This document shows, in pieces, positions 11,871 through 23,099 of a DNA stretch of 64,000 nt (positions are counted from its first letter, which is position 1; every line of letters begins with the position of its first letter). Source of the stretch: Gnetum montanum (Eukaryota > Streptophyta > Gnetopsida > Gnetales > Gnetaceae); NCBI GenBank assembly GCA_015680685.1, contig MNCI01002682.1, positions 738,430 through 802,429 on the forward strand. The letters run 5' to 3'. The notes below the pieces were generated by a model. It was not told the origin of the DNA and ran no database searches. It was given only the letters and a program-made list of their open reading frames with translations. The position numbers and the translations under genes were made by a program.

Positions 11871-13540
11871 GAGCGGGTGAACCATTGTGTGTCCTTGAAA
11901 ATTGTGGGCTAATAATACCCTACAAGTAGGATCTTAATGGCTGTGCGGCGTCTAGCATAGTGGCCCCCACAAGGGCCCTCGTGAGCATCTTGGAGGACGT
12001 GCAATGTATCACCATCAGGGACACACCATCGAACCAAGCCATCTGCGCACACCTTGTAAAGGTGGCCATTGATTTCCATGAAATGGTTGGCCTTATGGAG
12101 AAACTGTTGTTTCTACCGATGGTTTCACTCCTTTGGCAACTCTTGAGTGGTGAGGTAGGTGAGGATGCAGTTGAACTAAGGGAATTCCTTGGGCACCTGT
12201 GGATCGACTGCACCAATGAAGAGGAGTTCATCTGGAAATTGGTCAAAGAGGGGCTCCTCCTCTTATGTGTCATCCCATTGTAACTGAGACAAGTCGTCAA
12301 CGACCACATTCTCAGTCCCCTTCCGGTCTACCATGGTGAGATCAAACTCCTGAAGAATCACCAGCTACCAAATGATGTGGGGGCTCACCGTTGTATTGTT
12401 CATCAGGAACTGAATAACACTATGGTCAATATGCACGAACACCTTGTATCCGAGCACATAGTGCCGGAATTTTTCCAAGGTAAACACCACCACCATCAAT
12501 TCCTTCTCGGTGGTGGTGTAGTTTAGCTAAGCACCCACAATGCTACAGCTTGCATAGTGGAGATAATATGGATGTTTTTGGTAATCACACTGTGTGAGCA
12601 CGACTCCCAAGGCGTAGTTAGATGCATCTATCATGATGTGAAAGGGCCTGGACCAATTAGGTACACATAGAACTGGAGTTTCTATGAGTTTCTATTTCAG
12701 TGCTTGGAATGTAGACTCGCACTCCTTGGTCCAGATGAACGGAGCGTCCTTCTTTGTAAGTTCTACCAACAGCTTGACGATCTTCGAGAAGTTTTCAATG
12801 AAGCGCCGGTAGTAACCAGTGTGTCCAAGGAATGACCAAACATCTTTGATGGTACTTGGTTAGCAGGTGATTCCTTGGATGACCTTGATCTTTTCAGGGT
12901 CCACACTAATCCCTGTTTGTGATATGCGATGCCCTAGCACAATGCCTTCTTGGACCATTAAATGGCTTTTTTGCCAATTGAGCCGTAGATTAGTGTCTAC
13001 ACACCTTTTTAGAACTTGCTCAAGATAGTCCAAGGCTTACTCGAATGTGGCCCCATAGGTAGAGAAGTCATCCATGAAGACTTCTACCCCATTGCCGATT
13101 TGTTGCTAGAAGATGCTTAGGACAAGGCATTGGGATGTAGTAGGTGCATTACACAGCCCAAAGGGCATCTTCTTGTATGCGAAAGTCCCCCATGAACTCA
13201 TGAAAGTTGTTTTGGCTTGGTCTTCTGGTGCTATTTGGATTTGGTTATAACCACTATAACCATTGAAAAAGTTGTAATAGTGGTGCCCTGTGATGGTGTC
13301 CAACACCTGGTCCACAAATGGGAGTGGAAAGTGATCCTTGAAGGTAGCCATGTTGAGTAACCGGAAATCAATACAGACCCTCCATTTACCACCTTTCTTT
13401 GGCACGATAATGAGTGGGCTGACCCATTCTCTATTGGCAATAGAATAGATGAACCCTGCCTTTAGCAATTGCTCAACTTCATCTTTGACGACCTGCTTCA
13501 ATTTGGGGTTCAATCATCTTTGTGGTTGTCGTCGTGGCTT
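11871..13540 (-). pseudogene. RT, RNase H and truncated integrase of element A
   Basis: RT is clearest at 13106-13513: KKGGKWRVCIDFRLLN, GYSGYNQIQIAPEDQAKTTF and KMPFGLCNAP, typical of Athila-type RT. A TAG at 13106-13108 follows, and the catalytic FMDD is readable at 13067-13078. RNase H follows (about 12300-12650) with TTTEKEL retained and the last Asp motif altered from TDH to IDH. The integrase begins with the zinc-binding HEGPCGGHYARRRTAIKI segment (about 11945-12010) and then breaks off at about 11870, where it joins the extra reading frame. The D,D,E core is absent. This element could not integrate with its own enzyme. Confidence 0.75.
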
Positions 13541-14149
13541 CATGGAGGAGTCGATATAGATCCGATGTTAGCAGACCCTAGGATCAACTCCGGTTAACTC
13601 AGGATATGACCATGTGAATGTAGCATCCCATTTGTTTACCACCTTTAGCAACTTCTTCTTCTATTTTGGAGCAAGGGTGGCATTGATAATTATCAACTTT
13701 CCATTTTGCAAGAAAGCATATTCCAAGTGAGCTGATAAAGACTTTAGCTCTAAGGGCTCTTGTTTGAAGCTCTAAGGGATTTGTAGCTTCCCCCAATCAT
13801 CATGGTCATCAATAGTGAAGACCTGTTTATGAACCTCTTTCATTTCGTCCATGCTTTCAATGTAGGCTTGTATAAGCCCCTCAGATGGTTCCATGCACAA
13901 TGCGTTGCTAGTAGGATCAGCTGTCAGCCATTGGGTGCCCTCTTGGTTAGTGGCTGTTGTGTACAGGCATTGTTGAACAGGTGATTCCTAGGTACACCGG
14001 CTGCATGCTTGAATGGATATCTGTTTAGCGAATCATAACTACGGCACATAGTTGTGCCTTGAGTCACTGTATGCAATGCATGGAACACGCTTCTTCTCGA
14101 TCTTCTTGAAAGGATTTTCCTTTGAAATTTTAAGGGATAGATCATGAAG

Positions 14150-14640
14150 TCCTAGTCATGCATCCACCATGCTTAGATAGGCTCTTCCCATGATGATTGG
14201 GAAGTTCCCCTTGCAGTTCTCCACACGGACGACTAGGAAATCAGTAGGATAGGACCACCCACAAATGATGGTCACAATGTCCTCTACTAATTCTAAGGGA
14301 ACAGTGATGGACTGGTCTACTAACTCGAGCCGAATGTTGCTCTTCTTTAGCCGGGGTAAGTTCTAGTTCTTGTACATGTAATGAGAGATCAAATTTATCC
14401 CTGACTCCGAGTCTAGAAGAGCTTTGCATGGCTCATTCCCTACCACCTGAAGATAGATGAGGGGGCTTCCAGAATCAGTCAATTTCTGGGGAAGGTGACC
14501 TACCTTGATCCAATCGGTCACAGAATGCATGAGCATGACTGTCTGGACATTGGAGTGTGGTTGGCTTAAAGGCTGCTCAGGCAATGGAATAGTGGAGGTG
14601 CTTGAAGGTTTAGAGGCACTGGCCACAGGTGTATGTGAGA
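14150..14640 (-). pseudogene. protease region of element A, active site mutated
   Basis: Reads GSPLIYLQVVGNEPCKALL followed by the active-site loop as DSESG instead of DSGSG. The third residue of the triad is Glu (codon 14405-14407), a position that is Gly in active aspartic proteases. A frame break follows at about 14363, and the motif for IIMGRAWLS is readable near 14180. A Pro and Ser rich linker precedes it. Between this and the RT (13541-14150) lies a Lys and Arg rich protease-RT linker of about 600 bp that is missing in element C. Related to 321-1445 and 55881-56351. Confidence 0.7.
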
Positions 14641-14723
14641 GTATGTTCAGATTATTGGGTCGGAAGAAAGGACGTTTTCATGGTTTGGGTTCTGGTCCAC
14701 TTGGCTAAGGTGCCGGTTGTAAG

Positions 14724-16922
14724 TTAACAACCCTCGTAGCATTTCGTTGCTGCGGCTATGGCGATATCTCTCCTTGCATCGGAGGGGTAAGTGGAAGCTG
14801 AGTGGGATGTTGTGGAGGAGTGGCAGAAGAAGGTGATGGAGATTGATGTCAGAAATATTCTGGGGGTTGGTAATGACTTTGAAAGGCCGCATGACTGGAA
14901 GAGTCCTATGGAGAGACCGGTTGCTGAACGTAGTACCCATAGGGATCTAGCTATTTGTAAGGGTACTACTACCTTGGAGGTGGCATCCCCCATGCTTGTG
15001 GGTGCTGCCACTATTGGAAGTATTCTTACGGTTGCTGTGGCGCTCCACTTGGATAGTATCCTTACTGCTGGTGGAACTGCCTTGGGTTGCCTTATGGGTA
15101 AGGTAGCCTTCGGGGTGTGTGCCTCTTCGCTAAGTGAGGATTTAGTGCATACACCCCAGACTCTTGAAGATGTGACACCACAGGACAACATCCCTTAGGA
15201 TGTTCATATTGGCATATGCCACATTCATCATCCTCCTTGATGTCAGAGTCTGCAACCTGCTCAGCTACAACAACTTTGCCCTTACCCTTATATTGGGCAT
15301 GTTCAGCTTCCTTCTTCCTGCGTCAATCATGGTCATTACCTTATTCTCTGGACACTTCTGCAATCTTTAGCATACTTTGGAATTTTTTGTCCAAAGAGTC
15401 CCACATCTTATCAACCTTTGCCAAACTTTCAGATGCAAACATTTGTAATGGCAAGGTCTTTCGGTTCACCACTGCTTCTAGTGGTGATTCCTCCTCCTCA
15501 TCAAAAAATTGGACTTTCCTTTTTCTAAGGGAAGGATCCCGGTTGAATTCTTCTGCACTCTCCTTTTTTCTCAGTTCTCCTTCCTCCTTGGTCACTTATT
15601 CAATGAGGTGCTACAATTGATGGGCCCTTAGCTCCGATAGTCATCCCTTGACGTACACGTCAAGGGTCTTTCACGTTTCAAAATGGAGCCCATCAATGAT
15701 GTGGTAAAGCTGGTCCTGCTGAGAGTAACCATAACTAGGGCACTAATGTAGTAGTGAATAGTATCTTCTCATGGTTGCATCCAAGGGTTCATGATTGCCT
15801 TGTTTCCACCATTGGATCTGATGTCTCAGGTTTGCCACTCTAGAGTACATTATCTTTTGATTGATTCCAGCTCCAAGGACTGGTACCAATTTTCGGCTTC
15901 CTTGATTAGTGTGCGAGGAAACAACTTCAGCCTCTGCCAATCATTGTCAATGTTCTGTAGGGTGTAGGCATCATGGAATGGCTGCAGGTGAGTCTGTGGA
16001 TCACAATTGTATCCCCCTTCAAATCTAAGGATGTTGTTCATATCTAGATCTAGCTATCCTTCACGTGCCTATTGGGAATCTGAATCACCTACACGATCTA
16101 GAGCATGCTTTGAGTAGCCAACAATGGCTCATCTGCATCATAGTCCTGCTGAGGACCATGATGTCTATGACGATTCTGGTGGCCCCTCTTTTCATGACAA
16201 TGAGGCTTACACGATTAGTCGCGCGTTTCCTCATGCTGTTCCTTTCGAACCTTCTTACCATCGTCCTTTCACTTCTTTTTACCCCGGTTACGATCCAAGC
16301 CTAAGCTGGATGAAGGTGTAGGAGAGCAAGAGGATGGAGAAGAAGGATAGGTATTGCCACTATTCCGATGTCGATCTTCCCCTCTACCCTAATGACAACC
16401 TCGATCAGCCTGCCCATCCTTGCTATGTGACCCTCCATCCCCTTGAGGATCTTGGTCACTTAGAGGCTTGTTCTGAATGATGGACTGCAGGATCTATTGC
16501 CCGAGGAGAAGTTCAGTCGAATGGGTATCATGAAAAATGGGATCCCTATCGTCCTGCAGCCCTTGCGAGAATAAGGGTTTATTGAATTATTTCCCCTTCT
16601 GATGTTCATATTTGTTTGCTTGCTACTGATCTCGTGCTCATTGAGCCTTAGTGGGATGATAGTCCCGGTAGTCATGGTCCTCCATGACATACTCCACTCC
16701 ACGGTCCTGGATGCCTAGTCTTCCAAGATTGTGGAATAGCATCGCAGGAGCTGATTGGTTGGGTGGTAGCACGATGTTGCCCTCCATGTCCCGCCATCAT
16801 AGATGCTAATCCTGATGTAGGACGAAAGTGAAGTCAGGGACATAATCATCGAGATGCTTGTACACCACCCGACATTCTTGTGGCACTGGTGGGTTGGATA
16901 CCTCTCTCCTGTGAGAAGACAT
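14724..16922 (-). pseudogene. gag of element A, broken
   Basis: Start ATG at 16922 (MSSHRREV), the position also used by C, D and F. Readable blocks: the N-terminal YKHLDDYVPDFTFVLHQD region, the Retrotrans_gag core at 15850-16041 (WQRLKLFPRTLIKEAENWY), an acidic Lys and Glu rich part at 15341-15595, and the zinc-knuckle-like C...C...HPKGCC block near 15200, followed by a Pro, Gln and Tyr rich linker. Many stops and several frame changes separate them. Confidence 0.7.
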
Positions 16923-17069
16923 ATTGGATGTTAGATGGTCCATGTAATCGGTGTACTTTACTACTTACTCTAATCTGCCTAGTGTGCATAAATATTTCTA
17001 TCCTGGGTTCGTTCCAATGACTTGAATGATAATTTCACTAAGGTTAGATGACGCATGTAAGACTAACAA

Positions 17070-17087
17070 TCCCCGGCAATGATGCTA
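17070..17087 (-). other. primer-binding site of A, degraded tRNA-Asp type
   Basis: Plus strand TCCCCGGCAATGATGCTA, recognisable as the tRNA-Asp 3' end with several substitutions; one base from the LTR. Confidence 0.7.
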
Positions 17088-17088
17088 A

Positions 17089-17989
17089 GGATGAGCGGCA
17101 AGGTACCCCTACGTCCAACCATACAAGTAATGGGCGTTCACACGTGACTTGGTCGAATTTCGTAGACTGTAAGCACTTAACATACACCAGACTCTAACCA
17201 GCGAAACCTTGGGTTAGAATAGTCGTTGCCTTCCTAATCTCACTTGTGATGTTCTGTTTGCAATGGTTAAGTGAGATTAAGGCTAATGATTTTTGTAGCT
17301 TTTTACTTATCTTTTGGCGTCTAATTAAAGTATGGAAAGTAAAGAATGAACTATTTTCTGATCTATAATTATCCTAGTTTGTATTCTAACTATTCCTAGT
17401 AGAAGTATCCGATCCCATCTTCCGGGCACGTTCTGAGCATCCCCTAAGCACTTCTAGGCTACTAGACGGTAAGCATCACTGGGTTTACCAAGTGTTGGGT
17501 TTACGTTCGAGATGGTCGTACTTATGGCCTTTACGAACCATAAAGGAATGATAGCGATTAAAGTAACGATAATAGAAACTTAAGTAATTAACAGGTAATT
17601 AATAAAGCATAAACATATTAAACTAATGAATGCATAAAATGGCTAAGTCCAAATGCTGCAAGGAATGCTTGAAGAGTTCGTCTTTATTGCCATCACGCCA
17701 ATGGGCTCAGATACATCAACACTCGAATAAAGAGCCAATCACTTTTCTTACACCTGCTACGGGCACTTGGAAAATATTCTATCTCTTGCGGGAACAAACT
17801 ACAAGAGCTTCGCTACAACTAACTGAAAGGTACCTGAATGAGGCGAAAGGCCCTCTTATTTATAGGCAGAAATAGGCTCCGCGTAAATGGGGCCACGTCG
17901 ATGCATGGAAGGCTACGTCGATGGGGCCGCGTCGATGTGGCTGCGTATATGCAGCCTAGTCAATGCATCGACTTAATGACACTTCATCA
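17089..17989 (-). repeat. 5' LTR of element A
   Basis: 901 bp, plus-strand start GGATGAGCGG (T to G at base 1) and end CTTCATCA. TATA box on the element strand at about 17853-17864. It pairs with 8607-9507 and is followed by the target-site duplication GTAAC. Confidence 0.9.
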
Positions 17990-17994
17990 GTAAC

Positions 17995-19045
17995 CATTGG
18001 AGTTCTCTATTATTAGAAAATTGTATGAGTGGGATGATCAATCCATTCTCATTCTTTTATTCATGTGTTTTTATTTCTTATCATTAATAGTTTTATTCTG
18101 ATGTTATAATGTCATCATTAGGTCAAAAGTCATGTACCTTGTAAGAAACTTTCCTAAAATAGAAAATGCATCTAATATGTACAAAGATCATGAAATATTC
18201 CTAACATGGCATAAAAAGATCAACTAATCCTATAAATAAAGGTTCTTATCCTTACTTCATATATTAACACTCTATTTTCTTCGTTTCATTGTTTAACTTT
18301 CATTATCAAAGTGTTAGAAGACTAAGAAGAATAAGAAGTTTTTGCTTTTTCTATAATTTCTCTCAATTCTCCTATAATCTCTCACATTTCTCATTGGTTT
18401 TAAAATTACATTTATAATTTCTCATTTCATAAATTCTCATACATATTACAATGATATTCCATCAAAGATATCATTTTCATAAACTTTTGATCTTTTATCA
18501 TTTTAAGCATCATTAGATGGCTTGATTTACATTAGTTTCAAGTTATAGATTATTTAATTACCTTAGATTTATCAAATATCAAGTTTAAAGTTGCATTTCT
18601 TGCATCTTTATTTGATTTCAAGTTGATTTGTTTTTAATTACTTAGATTTACTTTGAACTTCATGCATTTTTATTTAATTTATATTAGATATAGCATCTTC
18701 TTAAGATTATTTGCAGATTCAATTAGATTTTAAGAGAAAGATCTTGATTTTCATGAGATCGAATCATTAAAAATTCAAGTTTATCACCTATCATATGAAG
18801 TATCTCTAATCAATATAATTTTTTTTTATCGATTCTTATAGCTCCAATGGATAACTAACAATAAGGCTTGGTGATCTACACAAATCTAGTTGATAACTAG
18901 TGATAGTATCATAAACAATTGTTGAGAAAGTTATGCGAAATTGTTGCCCAAGTAACCTCTACTAACAAGTTGGAGATTCATGATTCTTAAAGTGACAATT
19001 AGTGATAAAGCTGGATCATGTGTAATTTGCAAGCTTCTACATGTA
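17995..19045. other. unidentified 1.05-kb AT-rich insertion in the chromovirus pol
   Basis: Lies between the two halves of a once continuous pol reading (ends 8601, resumes about 19046), besides element A. It contains CCTATAAATAAAGG at about 18230, followed 70 bases later by TTCTTCG and pyrimidine-rich sequence, as expected in an LTR promoter. It could be a solo LTR, but clear terminal repeats and a target duplication were not found. No coding frame. Confidence 0.4.
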
Positions 19046-19480
19046 CTTTGATAGATGTTAGGATTGAGTTTTTCTTTCTGTTTAGCCTTTGAAGGATCTT
19101 ATGTAGTTTGGTCAGAAGGAAAAATTGGCTTCAAGGTGTGTTGGTCCTTTTAAGGTCTTGTAAAGAATCAGTATAATGACATACCAATTGCCATTGTCTT
19201 CATACTTGTGTGATGTATGTGATATACTCCATGTCTCTATGCTAAAATGATATCAACTAGATGAACATCTTGTTATTGATTGGTTGGATGTGTAGTTGTA
19301 GGTTGATGTTTCATATGCTGAGAGACTAGTGGAGCTTGTGGAGTGCATGGTGTAGTAGTTATGAGGTAATCTCATTCCTATGGTTAAAGTATCATGAAGG
19401 CTGCATGGCTCTTATGTGATAACTTAGGAAGTGGAGGGAAATATGTAGGTTATCCACCTTAAAATCTTGGAGGAGGATGG
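19046..19480 (+). pseudogene. chromovirus integrase C-terminal region (continuation of H)
   Basis: In one frame with stops: VFLSV*PLKDLM*FGQKEK, then KLASRCVGPF, then a block around DILHVSMLK and DEHLVIDW, and the terminal IPMVKVS*RLHGS and EVEGN. In the family this is the integrase GPY/F module and the end of pol. It is the direct continuation of the reading that stops at 8601, so it confirms that A and the 17995-19045 segment are insertions. Confidence 0.75.
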
Positions 19481-20705
19481 GGGATAGATGTTACACCTCT
19501 CTGTAAGGTCCTTTGGCATAGTATGATGACTACTTATGTATATACATGGGCTACAATCGATGATGTGTATGGGTTAGTTAGCATGTGATATTGATATATG
19601 TTTTATGTTGTCTTATGATATTGAGATATGATTTTGGTGCTTCTATGATGATTACATAACATGATTATATGCATTGATCTTATGAAAGATGTTAGATAAG
19701 TATTGTAACTAGTAGTGATGGAGGATTAGGATAAGAGAAGCAGTTTGGTATATGATTGTAATTTATGCATATTGTTTTGCATTTGTAAATTTGAGATATA
19801 TGGCTATGTTTGATGAAGTTTAGACTAGCTTATGGCATGTGGATGTGTAATATATGTGATGCAGTTGTTATGGGTTTGATCGGTTAAGGATTTGAAATTC
19901 TCATGTATAAGTTATAATGTCTTTGTTTCTCAAGTGTACTAGTTGGATCAGATGAAAATATTTAGGACTTATGAAAATGATTTTGATATTATATATAATA
20001 CATAGTTTATATAAACATATTCTTAAAAATATTTTTCTATCCTAATCATTTAAGTTCACTACTTGAAGCATTTTCTGCTAAAACTTGAAATCATTATGGT
20101 TGTTTTTCTTCATGTTTTATGAGTTTGTGAGCTTGTTTAGGATTATTTGGGAATTTTATTTGGCCTTGCTATTATTTCTATACTTGGGTTTGAAGCTTGA
20201 TTGTGTTGGAATGAAGTTCTATCTATGTTATAAATGTTCTATGATTTTTTAGGTTTTAATGATATTTCAATTATGATTGGTAAGTTTACTTTATCTTTTC
20301 CATATTTCTTATTTTGAGATTCAAGTGTGTGTGTTCATGTGGATGGGAGTTTGAGACATAGAGAATTGGATGGTTTCTATGTTGAGTTTAGTTTAGTATG
20401 CCATGAGATAGAATCATCAATTTGCATGCATGATGGTTTATCTGTGTTTGCTTGAAACTAGGCATTGTGGATTTTGTATGGGGATTGTAGGAACCTATCA
20501 TAGTACTCTAGAGGATGTTTGAATGAATTTTATATGTTTATATAGTGTTTTTCTATTTACAATATTTTCATGTTGAAAACTTACATAGATCACGAGTTTT
20601 GATTAACTTGGGATCGAGTTCCAATGCTAGTTAGTAAGGAATGCAAGTCATGATTATCACATGTCTATGTTGTAACATGTTTTGTTATATGATATTACCT
20701 AGGGA
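19481..20705. other. no gene; probable 3' region of chromovirus H
   Basis: AT-rich sequence after the end of pol, without recognisable coding frames. It should contain the 3' untranslated part and possibly the LTR of H, but no LTR partner is in the window to prove it. Confidence 0.4.
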
Positions 20706-20760
20706 TGTGGATCAAATGTCACATCATAGAGGGAAGGGGAAGGTGTGAATAGGGTCTCTC
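20706..20760 (-). repeat. copia-type LTR terminus
   Basis: TGTGGATCAAATGTCACATC...TGAATAGGG is similar to the start of the copia LTR at 62468 (TGTAAATCAAATGTCACACC...). Similarity fades after about 50 bases, so this is a related but distinct copia LTR, or a very old partner. Its inner end was not located. Confidence 0.45.
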
Positions 20761-21570
20761 TATAAGAATTGCATCATTTAACTCAGCTCTAACAATAAAT
20801 AATTTTGCAAACATTTACATAAAATCAAAGTATAACACATCTAATTTATAATCAAGAGCAAAATGCAAGAAATAAATACACTCCAAATTTTATAGTGGTT
20901 TGTCTTGGGTCTACTTTTTCTTTAAAGGATGATTCAAATCTCTTCTACCCATGGGTTCCCTTCTAATCTTCAAATCCTTGAAGAACAACACTATTTTCAA
21001 GGTTTTCTAGTCTTTCTTTCATACAACAAAGATTTTTAGGTAATAATCCTTAAACTAGATCTCAAAATAAAGGAAATTAAAATGATGCTTTTGAAATCTC
21101 TCAATAGCTTGAATTGCATCCAATTAAAACACAAATTATGCAAGAGATACAAATATTTTGAGCTCAAGAATACAATAAAGGCTTTTTATTTTTCAAGATT
21201 TCTTTCATGAAAATCTTTTGAAGCTATACCACTTCTTTTTTTATTTCATTTGCTATTCTTGATACACCAATCTTCATCCAATGATCCATCTCTACCTATG
21301 CATCAATGATCATGAAAGCTACAATGTCAATGGATGACTGTTCCACCATGAAAGATAAATGACAATTTTTGTTCTTTAAAACTTTTTTTGTCTCACAATA
21401 TTATCGATGGAACCTTTCTCTTTCATTGTTTGAAGGTACTTCAGTGCTAGCATTATATTCAAACTTATTGATGACACCTTTCTCTTTCCTCTTTTCTATC
21501 ATCCTATCTTTATGATGAATGTATTAGCTAACATGTTTTTCATAGCATTTATGGCTTTTATCATCTTTTT

Positions 21571-22900
21571 CTATAATAGACTCATAGGTTTCTTTTTCTT
21601 CTTCTTTTGGTTGGTAGATGGTGGAGCATGTTCCTTAGTTACCTTAAGGTTGATGCACCTAAGTGTGATGCCATCATAAGGCATAGGTTGAGGATTTTTG
21701 GTTTCATTGTCTAAGAAAGGAACATTAGCCTTTAGAATGAGAGTAGTGAATAAAACACCAAATGATAAGCTAAGATAACCATGTTCTATTACATTACTAA
21801 TTGTGGTATGAAAGATGTATTCTAGGCCATCAAGTCTCTTTTTGTTAACCATGCAATATATAACAACTAACATAGATGTAGTACCTCATCATAATGATTT
21901 CTTTTGGGCAAGAAATTTATCATGAGAATTTGAGCAACCAACTTGTACTCTAGCTTAAGGTCTTTGCTTTTGATGTTGTGAAGCTAGGTGAAATCATAGC
22001 CATAAAGAAATTTCATCAAACTAGTCTTATCCACAAGATTTGCTAGAGCTAGGATAGTATTTGGAAATTTTCATTATCCTCCACTAGGCATGGTAAGAAC
22101 CTTTGAAATCCTCTAAATAGTGGTTGTGATTTTATGCCCTAAAATAAATGACTATAGCTTCATGTCACTTAGGGCCTTTAAATTACAATAAAGAAGCTTA
22201 ACTATGGAAGGTTATACTATCCCATAGAGATGCAAGAGAGGAACCCAGTGTTGGTCCTTAAAAAAACTTTTCTACATCAAAGAACTTCTTAATTTGTGAG
22301 AGCACCACTTTTCTTTCTATCACCATTAGCCTAAATTTGAAGTGTAGTTATTTCTCTTTGTAGGCATAAAAAATGAACAATTGAACTTCATTTTGATTAC
22401 TCACATATAATGTTCCTTTGTTAGAATAGGGTGCTATGGTCTAGGAAGAAGTGGGCTTAGTAGATGCTAGTGGAGATTGAATGAGTGGAGGAGTAGCATG
22501 ACATAGTAGAGGGAAGAGAAGGTGACCAAAGAACAAAGAACAAATGATTCCAAAAATTGTAATAGATCTCTTTTTAAAAATGATTTAAATGAAGGTCTAG
22601 CTCACCATACTATTGGTCAACTTATTAGAATTGGGATTGGTTGAGGTTTGGTTATTGAAAGAAGGTTTGGTCGCCCTAAACACTAAAAACAGGCACAAGA
22701 CTACATGTGGATTAATTGATCCATTGACATATATGGTTGACTCAATAATGTTTAATTACCATAAACACACAAGAGGTTTCCCTAGAAACAAATACCAAAT
22801 AGTGAGTAATTCCAAGCAATTTAATGGTAGGTAGAACTAGGTAAAAAGCAAATTTACAACTATCATTGTCTAGGAGAAAATCCTTAACCTACCTAATATA
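21571..22900 (-). pseudogene. possible envelope-like or plant-transposon-domain remnant of a copia element
   Basis: Very decayed. The best piece is 21571-21873, with LSFGVLFTTLILKANVPF and a Lys-rich tail. This recalls the conserved PFGMLLTRIF-type stretch of the envelope-like proteins of Sireviruses and of related plant transposon domains. That would put it 3' of pol in a copia element, but no pol lies between it and the gag at 23100-24710. Identification is tentative; the rest of the interval has only stop-ridden frames. Confidence 0.3.
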
Positions 22901-23099
22901 GATTGAGGTACTTACATATCTGGATTAGTTGGGATATGACTTGGCTCCTGATCCTCTTTTCCTTTCTTGAAATTGATGGGAAGAAGATGGCTTAATTTTA
23001 CTCTTCCCTTTAACATCTATCTTGTGGAATAAGCTTTTATACATTGACATCTTTCTAACATTGGGCTTTTATACCTTCTTCTTATACCTACCTTAGTTA

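Larger units (their letters stand above)
8607..17989 (-). mobile_element. complete Athila-like LTR retrotransposon A (9.4 kb)
   Basis: Two 901-bp LTRs (8607-9507 and 17089-17989) enclose a 7.6-kb interior coding on the minus strand. The insertion is framed by the perfect 5-bp target-site duplication GTAAC (8602-8606 and 17990-17994). Interior order in element direction: tRNA-Asp-type primer site, gag, protease, RT, RNase H, start of integrase, then, after a deletion, the C-terminal two thirds of an extra coiled-coil reading frame, then the polypurine tract. The integrase core, the spacer and the front of the extra frame are missing compared with element C. The two LTRs are of equal length and differ mainly by C/T and G/A changes. 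It interrupts the chromovirus pol H. Confidence 0.9.

Noticed and set aside
11920-12309. 129-codon minus-strand frame in the integrase region of A
   Set aside because: Ser and Thr rich, out of frame with the recognisable zinc-binding segment HEGPCGGHYARRR; a frame shadow.
17630-17875. 81-codon open frame (and its twin at 59419-59664)
   Set aside because: Lies wholly inside the LTRs of the Athila-like family, on the non-element strand; no domain.
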